DNA from: Nonlabens spongiae
Lineage (GTDB): Bacteria > Bacteroidota > Bacteroidia > Flavobacteriales > Flavobacteriaceae
Direction of reading: 5' to 3'
NCBI RefSeq assembly: GCF_002117125.1
Contig: NZ_CP019344.1
Coordinates: 3,286,501 to 3,350,500 of the forward strand
DNA: 64,000 nt
A model generated the notes under the pieces. It ran no database searches. It had not been told where the DNA came from and worked only from the letters and a program-made list of their open reading frames with translations. Both the position numbers and the translations under genes were made by a program. Below, one piece after another: positions 50,978 through 60,463 of this stretch. The stretch's first letter is position 1. Each line of letters opens with the position of its first letter.

Positions 50978-51891
50978 AATAAGGACAGGTTTGGGTATTT
51001 CTCCAGCAAATCTCTTCTCGCGACTTCTACGTTTTCTCTGTGCAGATCAGGATTTTTAGGCCGGTGGGCCGCAAGTCTTTGATATTTTTCTACGACGTTC
51101 ATCGTGTCGTAGTTGTTTTTGTTGATTCCGCTTTCGCGAAAGCATAACCACACATAATCCGTGCCCGTTTCATTTAAATGGATCATATCTGGTTTGTAGA
51201 AACGGTAGTCCCGCAGCTCGTCCATAACAATCTCATAGGCAGGAAAATATTGCAGACCTTGATCAACTTGATGCTGAATGGCATCATGCAAGCGTGATTT
51301 GCTACGCATATTCTCAACATGTCCATCTTTGAGGTGTCGCACTGGTGAAAGTGTGATACAAATCGTGCAGTCTGGATTGAGTTTCTCAACCTGTTCTACA
51401 ATAGATTCAAGATGCAAATTGATCTGATTTGCCGTGAGCAACTGTTTGCTGAAGGCTGACTGGGGCTGTTTGTGGCAATTGGCCACAAACATATCCCGAT
51501 CTAAATGTCTGTAAACCCAAGCAGTGCCCAGTGTGATGAAAATATGACTTGAGTTTTTGATCCTTTCACGCATCAACGGTAATGCCTTATTCAGATTACT
51601 GACGGTTTCTTCTTCATTGGAACCATTGAGATCACTATGCGCAAAATAGCTGAAGGTGCTTTCAACGTCTTCCTCAGTAAACTTCTCATCATTGACACTT
51701 CGTTCTAACAAAGTTGCCAGACTCGCTGGATTGAAAATGATCCCAAACGGATTAATCAGTGTGTCAAAACCGTAGTACTGCAATTTCTTACCAATGTTTT
51801 CAGCAAAACAGCTTCCTAAACACAAAATTTTAGACTCATAATCTATTTGTGGCACAAGCGGCTGGATGGGTACTATGGTAGAGAGTTTCAT
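50974..51891 (-). CDS. GSCFA domain protein
   Basis: 305 residues. The name-giving motif is KILCLGSCFAENIGKKLQYYGF near the start, followed by INPFGIIFNPASL, FITLGTAWVYRHLD and the late KPDMIHLNETGTDYVW. GSCFA proteins are SGNH-hydrolase relatives of unknown substrate; the GSC Ser and the DxxH pair are visible. Palindrome near-copy site 15 encodes CFRES next to the conserved C-terminal region, in the FRES frame. Overlaps DUF4230 by 4 bp. Confidence 0.9.
   Translation of the reverse strand: MKLSTIVPIQPLVPQIDYESKILCLGSCFAENIGKKLQYYGFDTLINPFGIIFNPASLATLLERSVNDEKFTEEDVESTFSYFAHSDLNGSNEEETVSNLNKALPLMRERIKNSSHIFITLGTAWVYRHLDRDMFVANCHKQPQSAFSKQLLTANQINLHLESIVEQVEKLNPDCTICITLSPVRHLKDGHVENMRSKSRLHDAIQHQVDQGLQYFPAYEIVMDELRDYRFYKPDMIHLNETGTDYVWLCFRESGINKNNYDTMNVVEKYQRLAAHRPKNPDLHRENVEVARRDLLEKYPNLSLL
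51129..51143. repeat. Palindrome near-copy (15 of 16), site 15
   Basis: CGCTTTCGCGAAAGC followed by A. Inside the GSCFA gene, read as (C)FRES rather than AFAKA. Confidence 0.92.
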
Positions 51892-51967
51892 ATTGCAGTA
51901 ATCAACTCAAATATAGAACACATGCAATAAGAGCTGTGTTGGAATTAGATTAAAAAACTAGATTGAA

Positions 51968-52243
51968 TTATGCACTCAAGAAAACAATTAAAACGTAAAA
52001 GAAAAAAATGGTAAGCAAAATAGTCAGAATCCAAGTCAGAAGCGTACGCCTTTTTTCAGCAGAGACTTCTTTACGGAACGATTTACGAAATGCTTCAACT
52101 TCTTCTGGACTGTGCTTTTTACGTTTTTTGGAAATAACAAATTTGTTTTTAAACAACAGTCCATGGCGCTTGTCCGCAAAGATATTTTTCTTGCGTGCTG
52201 CCATGTCCACGAGTCGTTGCCTTACAAATTGGTCCCTATTCAT
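51968..52243 (-). CDS. Small basic membrane protein
   Basis: 91 residues. A strongly basic N-terminal part (FVRQRLVDMAARKKNIFADK, KNKFVISKKRKKHSPEEVEAFRK) and one membrane helix at the C-terminus (LLTWILTILLTIFFFYVLIVFL). Not recognised. The tail-anchored layout suggests the basic part lies in the cytoplasm and may touch nucleic acid or ribosomes, which is speculation. It is isolated between GSCFA and a repeat-rich gap. Confidence 0.6.
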   Translation of the reverse strand: MNRDQFVRQRLVDMAARKKNIFADKRHGLLFKNKFVISKKRKKHSPEEVEAFRKSFRKEVSAEKRRTLLTWILTILLTIFFFYVLIVFLSA

Positions 52244-52559
52244 ACTTTATGAGTACAAAGAATTACTGATTTGTTACAAGTTATTGTATTTCCAGCATCA
52301 CGAGCGTTCAAACCTTTTTTGCTTTTCAGCAAGCTGCCAAACATCTTTTGGCACATTCCTCTCGCTCCGCTCGTCGGATGTGAGGTCTAAAGGGAAAAGC
52401 TTGCCTTCGCGGGTTAGTTTTTCAATTCGAGGTTCGAAGCCTCTCCCTTCGTTGAAGGGAGACCGGTCGCTTATAAGGTCGACGAAGTCGGCTTGGCGAC
52501 CAGAGGGTTTTACGGTTGATCCGGAAGTAATCGGAACACCCTATTATCTTATGAATTTA
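52244..52559. other. 316-bp hairpin-rich intergenic region
   Basis: No gene. It contains a perfect 9-bp stem TCTCCCTTC-GTT-GAAGGGAGA at 52442-52462, GGTCGC/GCGACC arms at 52465 and 52496, and a GAGG/CCTC dyad at 52429-52443. This looks like a mosaic of REP-like elements. The GGTCGCT part resembles the insert in pth at 43450. Confidence 0.65.
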
Positions 52560-53093
52560 TTACTCAGCTTTCACCACAACCGTTTTAGCAATACGATCAT
52601 GAAGACTGCGGTGCATGGGATCCATATTCATAAAAAGAACTTCGGCCAATAGGATGAAAAATAAGGCGTTAGATATATATCCCACACCAGCATAGGCGTC
52701 AAGAAATTCAGTCTGAAAATCAGCATATCCTTCAGTGTCAAGAAGTATCGGATCATGAAAAGCTGCGTAGTAAAAAAATACGCTCAGTAAAAATTGCGAA
52801 ATTCTAAAGATGTGCCTCAGCCATGCTTGAGCCGCATTTATAGAATTACCATCATAATCAACCACCTTTAAATTGATCAACATCTTACCGAGCGTAGCTC
52901 CAAAGAAAGTCTCCATTAATGGTTTGTAAGATAGAGCGATAATATTTGAAATGAGATAAACAGAGAAGTCGCGATGAAACGATAGATTGATAAAAGACAC
53001 CGCGGTGAGGAATAGCCCCACAATGATATTATCAATTAAGAACGATTTCCATCTACTGCTAAATCCTTGATAATGCAGTTCTTTGAGTTCCAT
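52560..53093 (-). CDS. RDD-family membrane protein
   Basis: 177 residues. RDD signature: GFSSRWKSFLIDNIIVGLFLTAV (R and D in the first helix) and the later TFFGATLGKMLINLKVVDYDG, with about four membrane helices and DPMHRSLHDRIAKTVVV at the end. Members include a Na+ antiporter-like protein, but most are uncharacterised. It starts 6 bp after the stop of alaS on the same strand, so the two are likely co-transcribed. The 3' side faces the hairpin-rich gap. Confidence 0.88.
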   Translation of the reverse strand: MELKELHYQGFSSRWKSFLIDNIIVGLFLTAVSFINLSFHRDFSVYLISNIIALSYKPLMETFFGATLGKMLINLKVVDYDGNSINAAQAWLRHIFRISQFLLSVFFYYAAFHDPILLDTEGYADFQTEFLDAYAGVGYISNALFFILLAEVLFMNMDPMHRSLHDRIAKTVVVKAE

Positions 53094-53099
53094 AAAATC

Positions 53100-55724
53100 T
53101 TAAACGATATAACCACGAGCCGCATCAAGAGCCGCAGTAATTCCAGACGGATTTTTACCTCCAGCAGTAGCAAAATGCGGAGCGCCACCGCCACCACCTT
53201 GAATGAACTTGCCCAGCTCTCTTACTATTTGACCGGCATTGAGATCTTTTTCTTTGACAAGATTCTTGCTTAGAATGACGCTTAGTGTCGCTTTTCCATC
53301 ATTTTCTGCACCTAGAATCATGAATAGGTTTTCCATTTCACGATCTATTTCAAATGCGAGATCCTTGATGCTTTTAGGATCAAGATCAATTTTTTGAGCG
53401 ATGAAATTGATGCCATTAATATTCTGAGCTGAGTTGACCAATTCAGATTTGAAGCTCTTGGCTTTCTCTCTTTTTAAGGATTCAATCTCTTTTTTAAGCG
53501 CACTGTTTTCTTCCATCATTTGTTGGATGGATTCTTCTGAAGATTTGTTGGGAGCATTAAGCAGTTTTTTGATATCCTCCAGGCGTTTTGATTGTTCTGT
53601 GAAGAAATCTTTTACCGCATCGCTGGTTATAGCTTCTATCCTGCGTATTCCAGATGCTACTGCGGTTTCATTTGTGATTTTAAAATGCCAAATGTCGCTG
53701 GTGTTTGCTACATGCGTACCACCGCACAATTCATGACTTCGACCAAATTTGATCGTACGCACCACATCCCCATACTTTTCACCAAAAAGCGCTATGGCAC
53801 CATCCTTCACCGCATTTTCATACGTATTGCTTCTATTTTCCTCAAGCGGAATCTGTTCCTGAATACGTGCATTAACAAAATTTTCCACTTCCTTGAGCTC
53901 TGAATCTGACACTTTTGAGAAATGAGAGAAATCAAATCTCAAATAACCGCTGCGTACCATGGAACCTTTTTGTTCAACGTGAGTTCCCAATACCGCTCGT
54001 AAACCTTGGTGGAGCAGGTGAGTGGCAGTGTGATTTGCCGAGGTTTTGGCGCGATAGCCTTTATCCACAATCAGCTTATGGAAACCTTCTATCTGCTTGG
54101 GAAGGTTTTTAGTAATGTGGAGGTTCTCACCATTTTCCTTTTTCGTGTCAACGATATATACCGTATCACCATCGGGACTTTCTAAATAGCCTTTATCGCC
54201 TGTCTGACCACCACTTTCTCCATAAAACGGCGTCATATTGAAAACCAGCTGATATTGATCTCCGTCCTTTTGAGTTTGAACTTTACGATACTTGGTAATC
54301 TTCACTTCTGCTTCTAGCTGATCATAGCCTATGAATTCTTGTGTTTCATCTTCTTGAACAATGGTCCAGTCGCTAGTTTCCTGAGAGCTGGCCCTGCGAG
54401 AAGTGTCCTGTTGTTTTTTAAGAGCTTTGTTGAAGCCCTCTTCATCCATTTTGAAACCTTGCTCACTCAAGATGAGTCGAGTCAACTCCTTTGGAAAACC
54501 ATACGTATCATTGAGTTCAAAGGCTTTTGCACCATCTAGGATGTCTTTCTTTTTACTCTTCAGCTGGTCGATCATTCTGTCTAGAAGCGTCAATCCATTT
54601 TCCAGCGTTTTGAGAAAAGAGCTTTCCTCTTCTTTGATAACGTTTGTAATCAAGTTTTTCTGGCTTTTCAATTCTGGAAATGCTGTTCCCATTTGAGACG
54701 CAAGCGTTTCAACTAATTGATAGATAAATGGTTCTTTTTTATCAAGATACGTGAAACCATAACGAACAGCTCTCCTCAAAATCATTCGGATGACATAGCC
54801 GGCACCGTTATTTGACGGTAACTGGCCATCTGCAATACTGAAGGACACCGCTCGCACGTGATCTGCGATTACGCGTATCGCCACATCAGTTTCTGTTGTC
54901 TTTCCGTATTTGGTCTGAGTGATGGTTTCGATTTCTCTGATGAGCGGTTTAAAAACATCAGTATCATAGTTTGAGGTCACGCCTTGTAAAACCATGGCAA
55001 GACGCTCAAATCCCATTCCCGTATCCACATGTTGTTGCGGGAGGTTTTTCAAGCTGCCGTCTGCCATACGGTTGAACTGCATAAAAACCAGATTCCAGAT
55101 CTCAACTACCTGTGGATGGTCTTGATTTACGAGACTGGCTCCGGGAGTCAGTGCTTTTTCTTTAGCACTCCTTATGTCTACGTGAATTTCAGAACACGGT
55201 CCACACGGGCCTTGCGCTCCCATTTCCCAGAAATTATCTTTTTTTGATCCGTTGAGAATCCGATCTTCTGCAATATGTTGCTTCCAAAAGTCATAAGCCT
55301 CTGTATCCCGATCTAGACCATCCTGCTCGTCTCCTTCAAAGATGGTCACGTAGATGATATCCTTATCAATTTTATAGACTTCTGTGAGTAATTCCCAGGC
55401 CCAAGCGATCGCTTCCTTTTTGAAATAATCGCCAAAACTCCAATTCCCAAGCATCTCAAAAAGCGTGTGGTGATAGGTATCTACGCCCACTTCCTCAAGG
55501 TCGTTGTGCTTACCGCTTACGCGCAGACATTTCTGACTATCTGCAATTCTCGCATTTTTGGGAGTGCTGTTGCCTAGAAAATATTCCTTAAACGGATTCA
55601 TCCCGGCATTGACAAACATGAGGGTAGGGTCGTTTTTCAGGACAAGTGGTGCGCTGGGTACGATCTCATGTTTTTTGCTTTCAAAAAAATCAAGAAATTG
55701 CTGGCGTATCTGCTGGGACTTCAT
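53100..55724 (-). CDS. alaS: Alanine--tRNA ligase
   Basis: 874 residues. Class II catalytic domain: [72 protein letters not shown]. Editing domain: zinc-type [12 protein letters not shown] and [15 protein letters not shown]-terminal oligomerisation and DHHA1-like end [20 protein letters not shown]. Length and domain order fit AlaRS. The RDD gene follows by 6 bp. The M23 gene is divergent. Confidence 0.97.
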   Translation of the reverse strand: MKSQQIRQQFLDFFESKKHEIVPSAPLVLKNDPTLMFVNAGMNPFKEYFLGNSTPKNARIADSQKCLRVSGKHNDLEEVGVDTYHHTLFEMLGNWSFGDYFKKEAIAWAWELLTEVYKIDKDIIYVTIFEGDEQDGLDRDTEAYDFWKQHIAEDRILNGSKKDNFWEMGAQGPCGPCSEIHVDIRSAKEKALTPGASLVNQDHPQVVEIWNLVFMQFNRMADGSLKNLPQQHVDTGMGFERLAMVLQGVTSNYDTDVFKPLIREIETITQTKYGKTTETDVAIRVIADHVRAVSFSIADGQLPSNNGAGYVIRMILRRAVRYGFTYLDKKEPFIYQLVETLASQMGTAFPELKSQKNLITNVIKEEESSFLKTLENGLTLLDRMIDQLKSKKKDILDGAKAFELNDTYGFPKELTRLILSEQGFKMDEEGFNKALKKQQDTSRRASSQETSDWTIVQEDETQEFIGYDQLEAEVKITKYRKVQTQKDGDQYQLVFNMTPFYGESGGQTGDKGYLESPDGDTVYIVDTKKENGENLHITKNLPKQIEGFHKLIVDKGYRAKTSANHTATHLLHQGLRAVLGTHVEQKGSMVRSGYLRFDFSHFSKVSDSELKEVENFVNARIQEQIPLEENRSNTYENAVKDGAIALFGEKYGDVVRTIKFGRSHELCGGTHVANTSDIWHFKITNETAVASGIRRIEAITSDAVKDFFTEQSKRLEDIKKLLNAPNKSSEESIQQMMEENSALKKEIESLKREKAKSFKSELVNSAQNINGINFIAQKIDLDPKSIKDLAFEIDREMENLFMILGAENDGKATLSVILSKNLVKEKDLNAGQIVRELGKFIQGGGGGAPHFATAGGKNPSGITAALDAARGYIV

Positions 55725-55786
55725 AAAAAGAGGGTTTTTCCTATTTTCTTACTTTTGCTTTTTGTCTGGAGTTGATGTGGTGGTTC

Positions 55787-55802
55787 CGCTTTCGCGAAAG
55801 CG
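55787..55802. repeat. Palindrome CGCTTTCGCGAAAGCG, site 16
   Basis: Perfect copy in the intergenic space between divergent alaS and the M23 peptidase gene. Confidence 0.95.
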
Positions 55803-55872
55803 AGATAATAAAAATCTCCATTACACCGTTTACAACTCCCGTAAAACGGGCAAAAATAGTACTTTATAACGT

Positions 55873-56853
55873 ATGTCTAAGGTTAAGTATTACTACGATT
55901 CTGAAACGCTTTCCTACCGAAGGGTAGAGCGGCGCAAGCGGTATTATTTCTTTAAGACGCTGTTATTCATGGTCTCCTCTGCCGCGGTGGGAATAGCCTG
56001 TTATTTTTTTGCCGATCAGTTTTATGATTCCCCACAGTACAAACGTGCGGTCAATCAGAATGCGTATCTAGAAAATCAGTTGGAAAACGCTCAAAAAGAA
56101 ATCGATCAACTCGCTGCCGTCATTGTAGACGTGGAGCAGCGCGACAATACGATCTATCGCATCTACTTTGATGCCAACCCCATAAGCGATGAGCAGCGTA
56201 ATGCTGGTTTTGGAGGGGTGAACAGATACCGAGAGTTTGAAGGATACGATAGTTCTAAGAAGGTCATTACATTACGTAAATCTCTGGATAAACTAAAGAA
56301 ACGAGTCGCGATTCAATCTAAATCGCTGGATGAGATTGCCGCTTTAGCTGAAACCAAAGAAGAATTACTCGCGAGTATACCAGCTATTCAACCTGTTAGA
56401 AATCAGGATTTGACAAGGATGGCAAGTGGCTATGGTTACCGAACGGATCCTTTTAATAAAACCAGAAAATTCCACTACGGAATGGACTTCACGGCTCCGC
56501 GTGGTACTCCAGTATTTGCAACTGGAGATGGCGTTGTGACACGAGCAGATGCCAATAGCTCTGGTTATGGAAATCACATACGTATCGATCATGGATTTGG
56601 TTATGTATCGTTGTATGCCCATTTGAGACGTAGAAAGCCCTACAATGTAAGGAAAGGTCAGCGAGTAAAACGTGGCGATATCATTGGATACGTGGGAAGT
56701 ACGGGAAGATCACAAGCACCTCATCTACATTATGAAGTTTTCAAAGATGGTGAGCGTATTAATCCTATAAATTTCTATTACGGTAATTTATCGCCCGAAG
56801 AATTTAATGAGTTACTCAAAAAATCCCAACAAGAAAATATCTCCCTAGACTAA
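55873..56853 (+). CDS. M23-family metallopeptidase
   Basis: 326 residues. One membrane helix near the N-terminus (about 29-47, TLLFMVSSAAVGIACYFFAD), a coiled-coil section (65-170), then a LytM/M23 domain with YGYRTDPFNKTRKFHYGMDF (zinc His and Asp), GVVTRADANSSGYGNHIRID, and PHLHYEV with the HxH. Likely cuts or regulates peptidoglycan cross-bridges in the periplasm. Overlaps the MerR gene by one base (TAATG). It is divergent from alaS. Confidence 0.93.
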   Translation: MSKVKYYYDSETLSYRRVERRKRYYFFKTLLFMVSSAAVGIACYFFADQFYDSPQYKRAVNQNAYLENQLENAQKEIDQLAAVIVDVEQRDNTIYRIYFDANPISDEQRNAGFGGVNRYREFEGYDSSKKVITLRKSLDKLKKRVAIQSKSLDEIAALAETKEELLASIPAIQPVRNQDLTRMASGYGYRTDPFNKTRKFHYGMDFTAPRGTPVFATGDGVVTRADANSSGYGNHIRIDHGFGYVSLYAHLRRRKPYNVRKGQRVKRGDIIGYVGSTGRSQAPHLHYEVFKDGERINPINFYYGNLSPEEFNELLKKSQQENISLD

Positions 56854-57179
56854 TGCATGTAGACCTACCAGAAAAACTGTATTATTCCATGGGGGAAGTC
56901 ACTAAGGCGTTCAAAGTAAATGCATCATTGATACGCTTTTGGGAAAAGGAATTTGATGTTCTTCAACCCAAGAAAAACACTAGGGGAAACAGGAAGTTTA
57001 GAAAAGAAGATATCAAAAATATCCAGACAATCTATCATCTTACCAAAGAGAAGGGCTTCACCCTGGAAGGGGCTAAAGAATACATGAAATCGCACAAGAA
57101 TGAGCTGGATACCTTTGATATCATTGAAAAGCTAGAATTTGTAAAGGCAGAATTACTCAAGATCAAGAAAAACCTTTAA
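56853..57179 (+). CDS. MerR-family transcriptional regulator
   Basis: 108 residues, only the DNA-binding domain and dimerisation helix: YYSMGEVTKAFKVNASLIRFWEKEFDVLQPKKNTRGNRKFRKEDIK, the helix-turn-helix with wing, then KGFTLEGAKEYMKSHKNEL. No ligand-binding domain and no Cys metal site, so it is probably not a metal sensor. The ATG overlaps the stop of the M23 gene, a pairing I recall as conserved in Bacteroidota, so it may control cell-wall functions. Confidence 0.92.
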   Translation: MHVDLPEKLYYSMGEVTKAFKVNASLIRFWEKEFDVLQPKKNTRGNRKFRKEDIKNIQTIYHLTKEKGFTLEGAKEYMKSHKNELDTFDIIEKLEFVKAELLKIKKNL

Positions 57180-57212
57180 GTAAGGATTTGATCTGAATGT
57201 TAATTTCTACAT

Positions 57213-57245
57213 TTTGTGCTCAAGTCTACAGTTAGAGTATATTTG
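57213..57245 (+). promoter_or_regulatory. Promoter of the sugar transferase gene
   Basis: A -33-like TTTG at 57213-57216 and -7 box TATATTTG at 57238-57245 are 21 bp apart, close to the Bacteroidota consensus. The expected start of transcription is about 10-15 bp before the TTG start codon. Confidence 0.6.
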
Positions 57246-57263
57246 CGATTCAATTGAACACAC

Positions 57264-58646
57264 TTGGCCACCTCTATACATTTTGAGATCTCAGAACGTA
57301 AGATATTCTTGCGCATTATAGATGTGTTTGTCGTACTTGCAGGTCTTCATTGCACGGGTCTTCTTTTTAATTTTGATTATTTTCTTATCAACGAGCAACA
57401 CTGGCTGTGGTCATTGATCTTGGCATTTTACCTTCTATTGTTCGCTACCATCTTTGAGTTATATAACTTGAATAGAGCGAGTAGGATTAATGCTACCTTA
57501 CGATCTATTTTTTCAACAACGGCCATGACCTCTCTGGTGTATCTTCTTACACCTTTCTTTACACCTCAATTACCACAGAATAGGCTACAAATATTATACT
57601 TTACCATTACGATAGCCATTGCATTAATTATCTGGAGAGCGCTTTACATTAAGCTATTTGCAAGTTCTAGGTTTAATAAGAATATTCTTTTAGTCGGTAA
57701 CAGAGTAGAGGCAGAACGTATGACTGCTAGCTTGAAGCAGGTTGATCCACACTTTAATGTTATAGGTTTTATTAATACAGATCTTAAAGTTCGGATTCCA
57801 AATGAAAAAGGGCTAAGAGAGTTACATCCTAAAATGGCTCAAAGAATCCTTGTTCGCAATGGGATAAAAGAAATCATCGTAGGAGCTGATACTGACGACT
57901 TCAATAAAGATCTGTACGACTGGCTCCTCAGCTGCATGGAAAAGGGTTACCACGTTCGTGACTATATCATGGTTTATGAGGATATGACTGATAGTGTACC
58001 CTTAGAGGTCATTGGTCGCGATTTCTACCGTCACTTTCCTTTCTCACGTAGTAATCAAAATCAACTATATCGACTCTATCATCGTGTCTTTGATATTATC
58101 GCGTCACTCATAGGACTCACAATCGGTCTTGTATTCCTACCCTTGATATTGATAGGTAATTTAATAGGTAATAGAGGGCCATTATTTTATTTTCAAGAAC
58201 GTCTCGGTAAGAACAGAAAGCCTTTCAAAATTATTAAGTATCGCAGCATGGTCACTAATGCTGAGGCACAAGGTGCACAGTTTGCCCAAAAAAATGATGC
58301 TCGGATTACAGCTTTCGGTAAGTTTCTAAGAAAATCACGGCTCGATGAGTTCCCTCAATTCATCAACATTCTTAAAGGAGAAATGAGTATCATAGGACCT
58401 CGTCCTGAGCGTCCCATGTTCACGCAACAACTCGCTGAAAAAATCCCTTATTACGAGACCAGAACCATGGTAAAACCTGGACTTACAGGCTGGGCTCAAG
58501 TAAGAGGTAAGTACGGTGAAACAGACGACGATCACCGTGAAAAACTGCGTTATGACCTTTATTATATCAAAAAGCGAAGTGTCTCCCTAGATCTCAGGAT
58601 CATTGTTAAAACGCTGAGCACTATTGTCTTTTTCAAAGGACAGTAG
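57264..58646 (+). CDS. Undecaprenyl-phosphate sugar transferase (exopolysaccharide initiating)
   Basis: 460 residues. Four or five N-terminal membrane helices, a Rossmann-like domain (ILLVGNRVEAERMTASLKQVDPHFNVIGFI), and a C-terminal bacterial sugar transferase domain: membrane-entering helix DIIASLIGLTIGLVFLPLIL, KIIKYRSMVTNAEAQ, LRKSRLDEFPQFINILKGEM, SIIGPRPERP and KPGLTGWAQVRGKYGE. It adds a hexose-1-phosphate to the lipid carrier to start a polysaccharide. Start is TTG at 57264 (MATSIHFEIS). No glycosyltransferase cluster follows, so it works with genes elsewhere. Confidence 0.93.
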   Translation: MATSIHFEISERKIFLRIIDVFVVLAGLHCTGLLFNFDYFLINEQHWLWSLILAFYLLLFATIFELYNLNRASRINATLRSIFSTTAMTSLVYLLTPFFTPQLPQNRLQILYFTITIAIALIIWRALYIKLFASSRFNKNILLVGNRVEAERMTASLKQVDPHFNVIGFINTDLKVRIPNEKGLRELHPKMAQRILVRNGIKEIIVGADTDDFNKDLYDWLLSCMEKGYHVRDYIMVYEDMTDSVPLEVIGRDFYRHFPFSRSNQNQLYRLYHRVFDIIASLIGLTIGLVFLPLILIGNLIGNRGPLFYFQERLGKNRKPFKIIKYRSMVTNAEAQGAQFAQKNDARITAFGKFLRKSRLDEFPQFINILKGEMSIIGPRPERPMFTQQLAEKIPYYETRTMVKPGLTGWAQVRGKYGETDDDHREKLRYDLYYIKKRSVSLDLRIIVKTLSTIVFFKGQ

Positions 58647-58672
58647 TTGAGAGTTAGATTTTAAATCTCAAG

Positions 58673-58708
58673 TTCCAATCTCGATAGCCATCGGGACTAA
58701 ATTCCAAA
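58673..58708. repeat. 36-bp interspersed repeat with hairpin core, copy 2
   Basis: Core CGATAGCCATCGG with TTCCAA/TTCCAAA borders, 30 of 36 positions identical to 6166-6201. Confidence 0.7.
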
Positions 58709-58762
58709 AGATCAAATTATTATTTCCTATCCGTAAGGGAGTTAGATGTTGTTATGCATATC

Positions 58763-58790
58763 GCCCATAGCACATAGCGCCCAGCGCTCA
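58763..58790. repeat. Heptanucleotide repeat, four imperfect units
   Basis: GCCCATA, GCACATA, GCGCCCA, GCGCTCA in phase just upstream of the stop of lnt, in the gap between convergent genes. Confidence 0.65.
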
Positions 58791-58792
58791 GT

Positions 58793-60400
58793 TCACTTCC
58801 GCTTCATAGTGCCGCGTTTGAACACGCTAAATAGAAAGGTGAAGATGGCTATAAACCCAGCAATACGCACGATATAATCGCCGTGCTTAGTGTAAAAAGT
58901 TGTTTCGTCGTTTAATAATACCGAGCCGTTGAGTGTTCCTTTTTTCTCGTAGCCTAACTGTTGCTTGATCTCGCCACGATGGTCAATGATCGCGCTGATT
59001 CCGGTATTGGCACTTCTAGCAACATAGCGTCTATTTTCTACAGCCCGGAGTCGTGCCAGACTCAAATGTTGTTTGTGCCCTTGAGTATTTCCCCACCAGC
59101 CGTCGTTTGTAATGATGGCGAGCATGTTTGCGCCATTGTTCACATAATCGGTGACATATTCCCCATAAACACTTTCATAGCAAATAATGGGAGCTGCGGC
59201 GATGGAATCTTGAATTTTAAAAATAGAACGCTCCTTCTGCGTAGTTTTAGTAGCTACCGTACCGCCCATATCCAGCATCACGTCACCCAATATGGGTTCA
59301 AGAATGGATTTATAGGGAAAGTTCTCTACGCCTACCACAAGTTTCGATTTGTGATAGAGTTCAACCGGCTGATTTTGTGTGACCAGCATTGCGCTGTTGT
59401 ACACATCATAAAATGTTGTGCCGTCAGGAGCAGTATTGCTTTGAGAGGTTTTCCTAGCGGAATCGTAAAAAATATCAAACAAAGAAACTCCACCTATAAA
59501 TCCAGCTTTGCCGTGGTCATTGACCAAGGTTTTTAGCTTGATGACGGCATTATCGCGTTCCACTTGAGAAATTCTAAGATCTTCTGCTAGAACAGTTTCT
59601 GGAGCGATAATCGCGTCCGTATCGGGTTGCAGTCCGGATTTGATGAGCGTGATCAGAGAATCCGTTATCGCTGCGTTTTCAGTTTCAAACTTCTCTGAGT
59701 ATGGATCAACATTAGGCTGTATGATCAATACATTAGCTACTGATTTTGAGGAAAGGTTATTTTCTTTAGGTTTTATTATAAAGGAAGTAACTATAGGGAT
59801 CAGAACGATCCCAATTGCTAGTATAAGCCCGATGTTTTTCTTAGTAAAATTCTCTTTCCCGCTTTCGCGAAAGCGTAACCACCATAAAAAAACAGCAATA
59901 TTCACCAGCCAAACCCACAAAGAGCCACCAAATGTTCCTGTAAACTCATACCACTGGATCCAGTCTACGTATTCACTGAATCCATTGCCTAAATTGAGCC
60001 AAGGCCAAGAAAAATCCCAGTGCAAGTGTAGGTACTCAAATAAAATCCACAGACTGGCAAGAAAGGAAAGTGCCGCGCCTTGAGTAGTTCTTCTTGCGAC
60101 AAGATGATAAAACAGAAACACCAGCGACATGAGCAATGCGTTTACTAAAACGGCAAAAAACATCCCAAATGGCGTTGAAAAATACAACCATGAAGTGGTC
60201 GCAAAATTCCAAATAACAAAACTGAGATAGGCGAGCAGCCATACTTTTCTGCCAGGTTTCTTTGAATCGCCTAGTCTTATATTTCTTTCCACGAGAAGAA
60301 GTGGGACAAACGCAACAAATAGTAAACCTGCAAAGCCATAAGTGGGCCACGCCAGCCATAAAAGCAAACCGCTCGCGACAGAAAGGAGGAGATTTTTCAA
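58793..60400 (-). CDS. lnt: Apolipoprotein N-acyltransferase
   Basis: 535 residues. Six or so N-terminal membrane helices, then a nitrilase-like domain: Glu in IIAPETVLAED, Lys in ELYHKSKLVVGVE, Cys in APIICYESVYGEYV, and the typical LAIITNDGWWGNTQGHKQHLSLARLRAVENRRYVARSANTG. A final membrane helix follows. Adds the third acyl chain to lipoproteins in the inner membrane. Palindrome site 17 encodes LRFRESGK at the end of the transmembrane part, in the FRES frame. It starts 63 bp after the stop of the PorV2-like gene. Confidence 0.96.
   Translation of the reverse strand: MKNLLLSVASGLLLWLAWPTYGFAGLLFVAFVPLLLVERNIRLGDSKKPGRKVWLLAYLSFVIWNFATTSWLYFSTPFGMFFAVLVNALLMSLVFLFYHLVARRTTQGAALSFLASLWILFEYLHLHWDFSWPWLNLGNGFSEYVDWIQWYEFTGTFGGSLWVWLVNIAVFLWWLRFRESGKENFTKKNIGLILAIGIVLIPIVTSFIIKPKENNLSSKSVANVLIIQPNVDPYSEKFETENAAITDSLITLIKSGLQPDTDAIIAPETVLAEDLRISQVERDNAVIKLKTLVNDHGKAGFIGGVSLFDIFYDSARKTSQSNTAPDGTTFYDVYNSAMLVTQNQPVELYHKSKLVVGVENFPYKSILEPILGDVMLDMGGTVATKTTQKERSIFKIQDSIAAAPIICYESVYGEYVTDYVNNGANMLAIITNDGWWGNTQGHKQHLSLARLRAVENRRYVARSANTGISAIIDHRGEIKQQLGYEKKGTLNGSVLLNDETTFYTKHGDYIVRIAGFIAIFTFLFSVFKRGTMKRK
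59860..59875. repeat. Palindrome CGCTTTCGCGAAAGCG, site 17
   Basis: Perfect copy inside lnt, read as FRES in a loop between membrane helices and the catalytic domain. Confidence 0.95.
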
Positions 60401-60463
60401 ACGAATTCTTTGAAGGGCTAAATTAAGGGTATCAGAACGTTTGCCCTAATTTCAGCATTTGGT

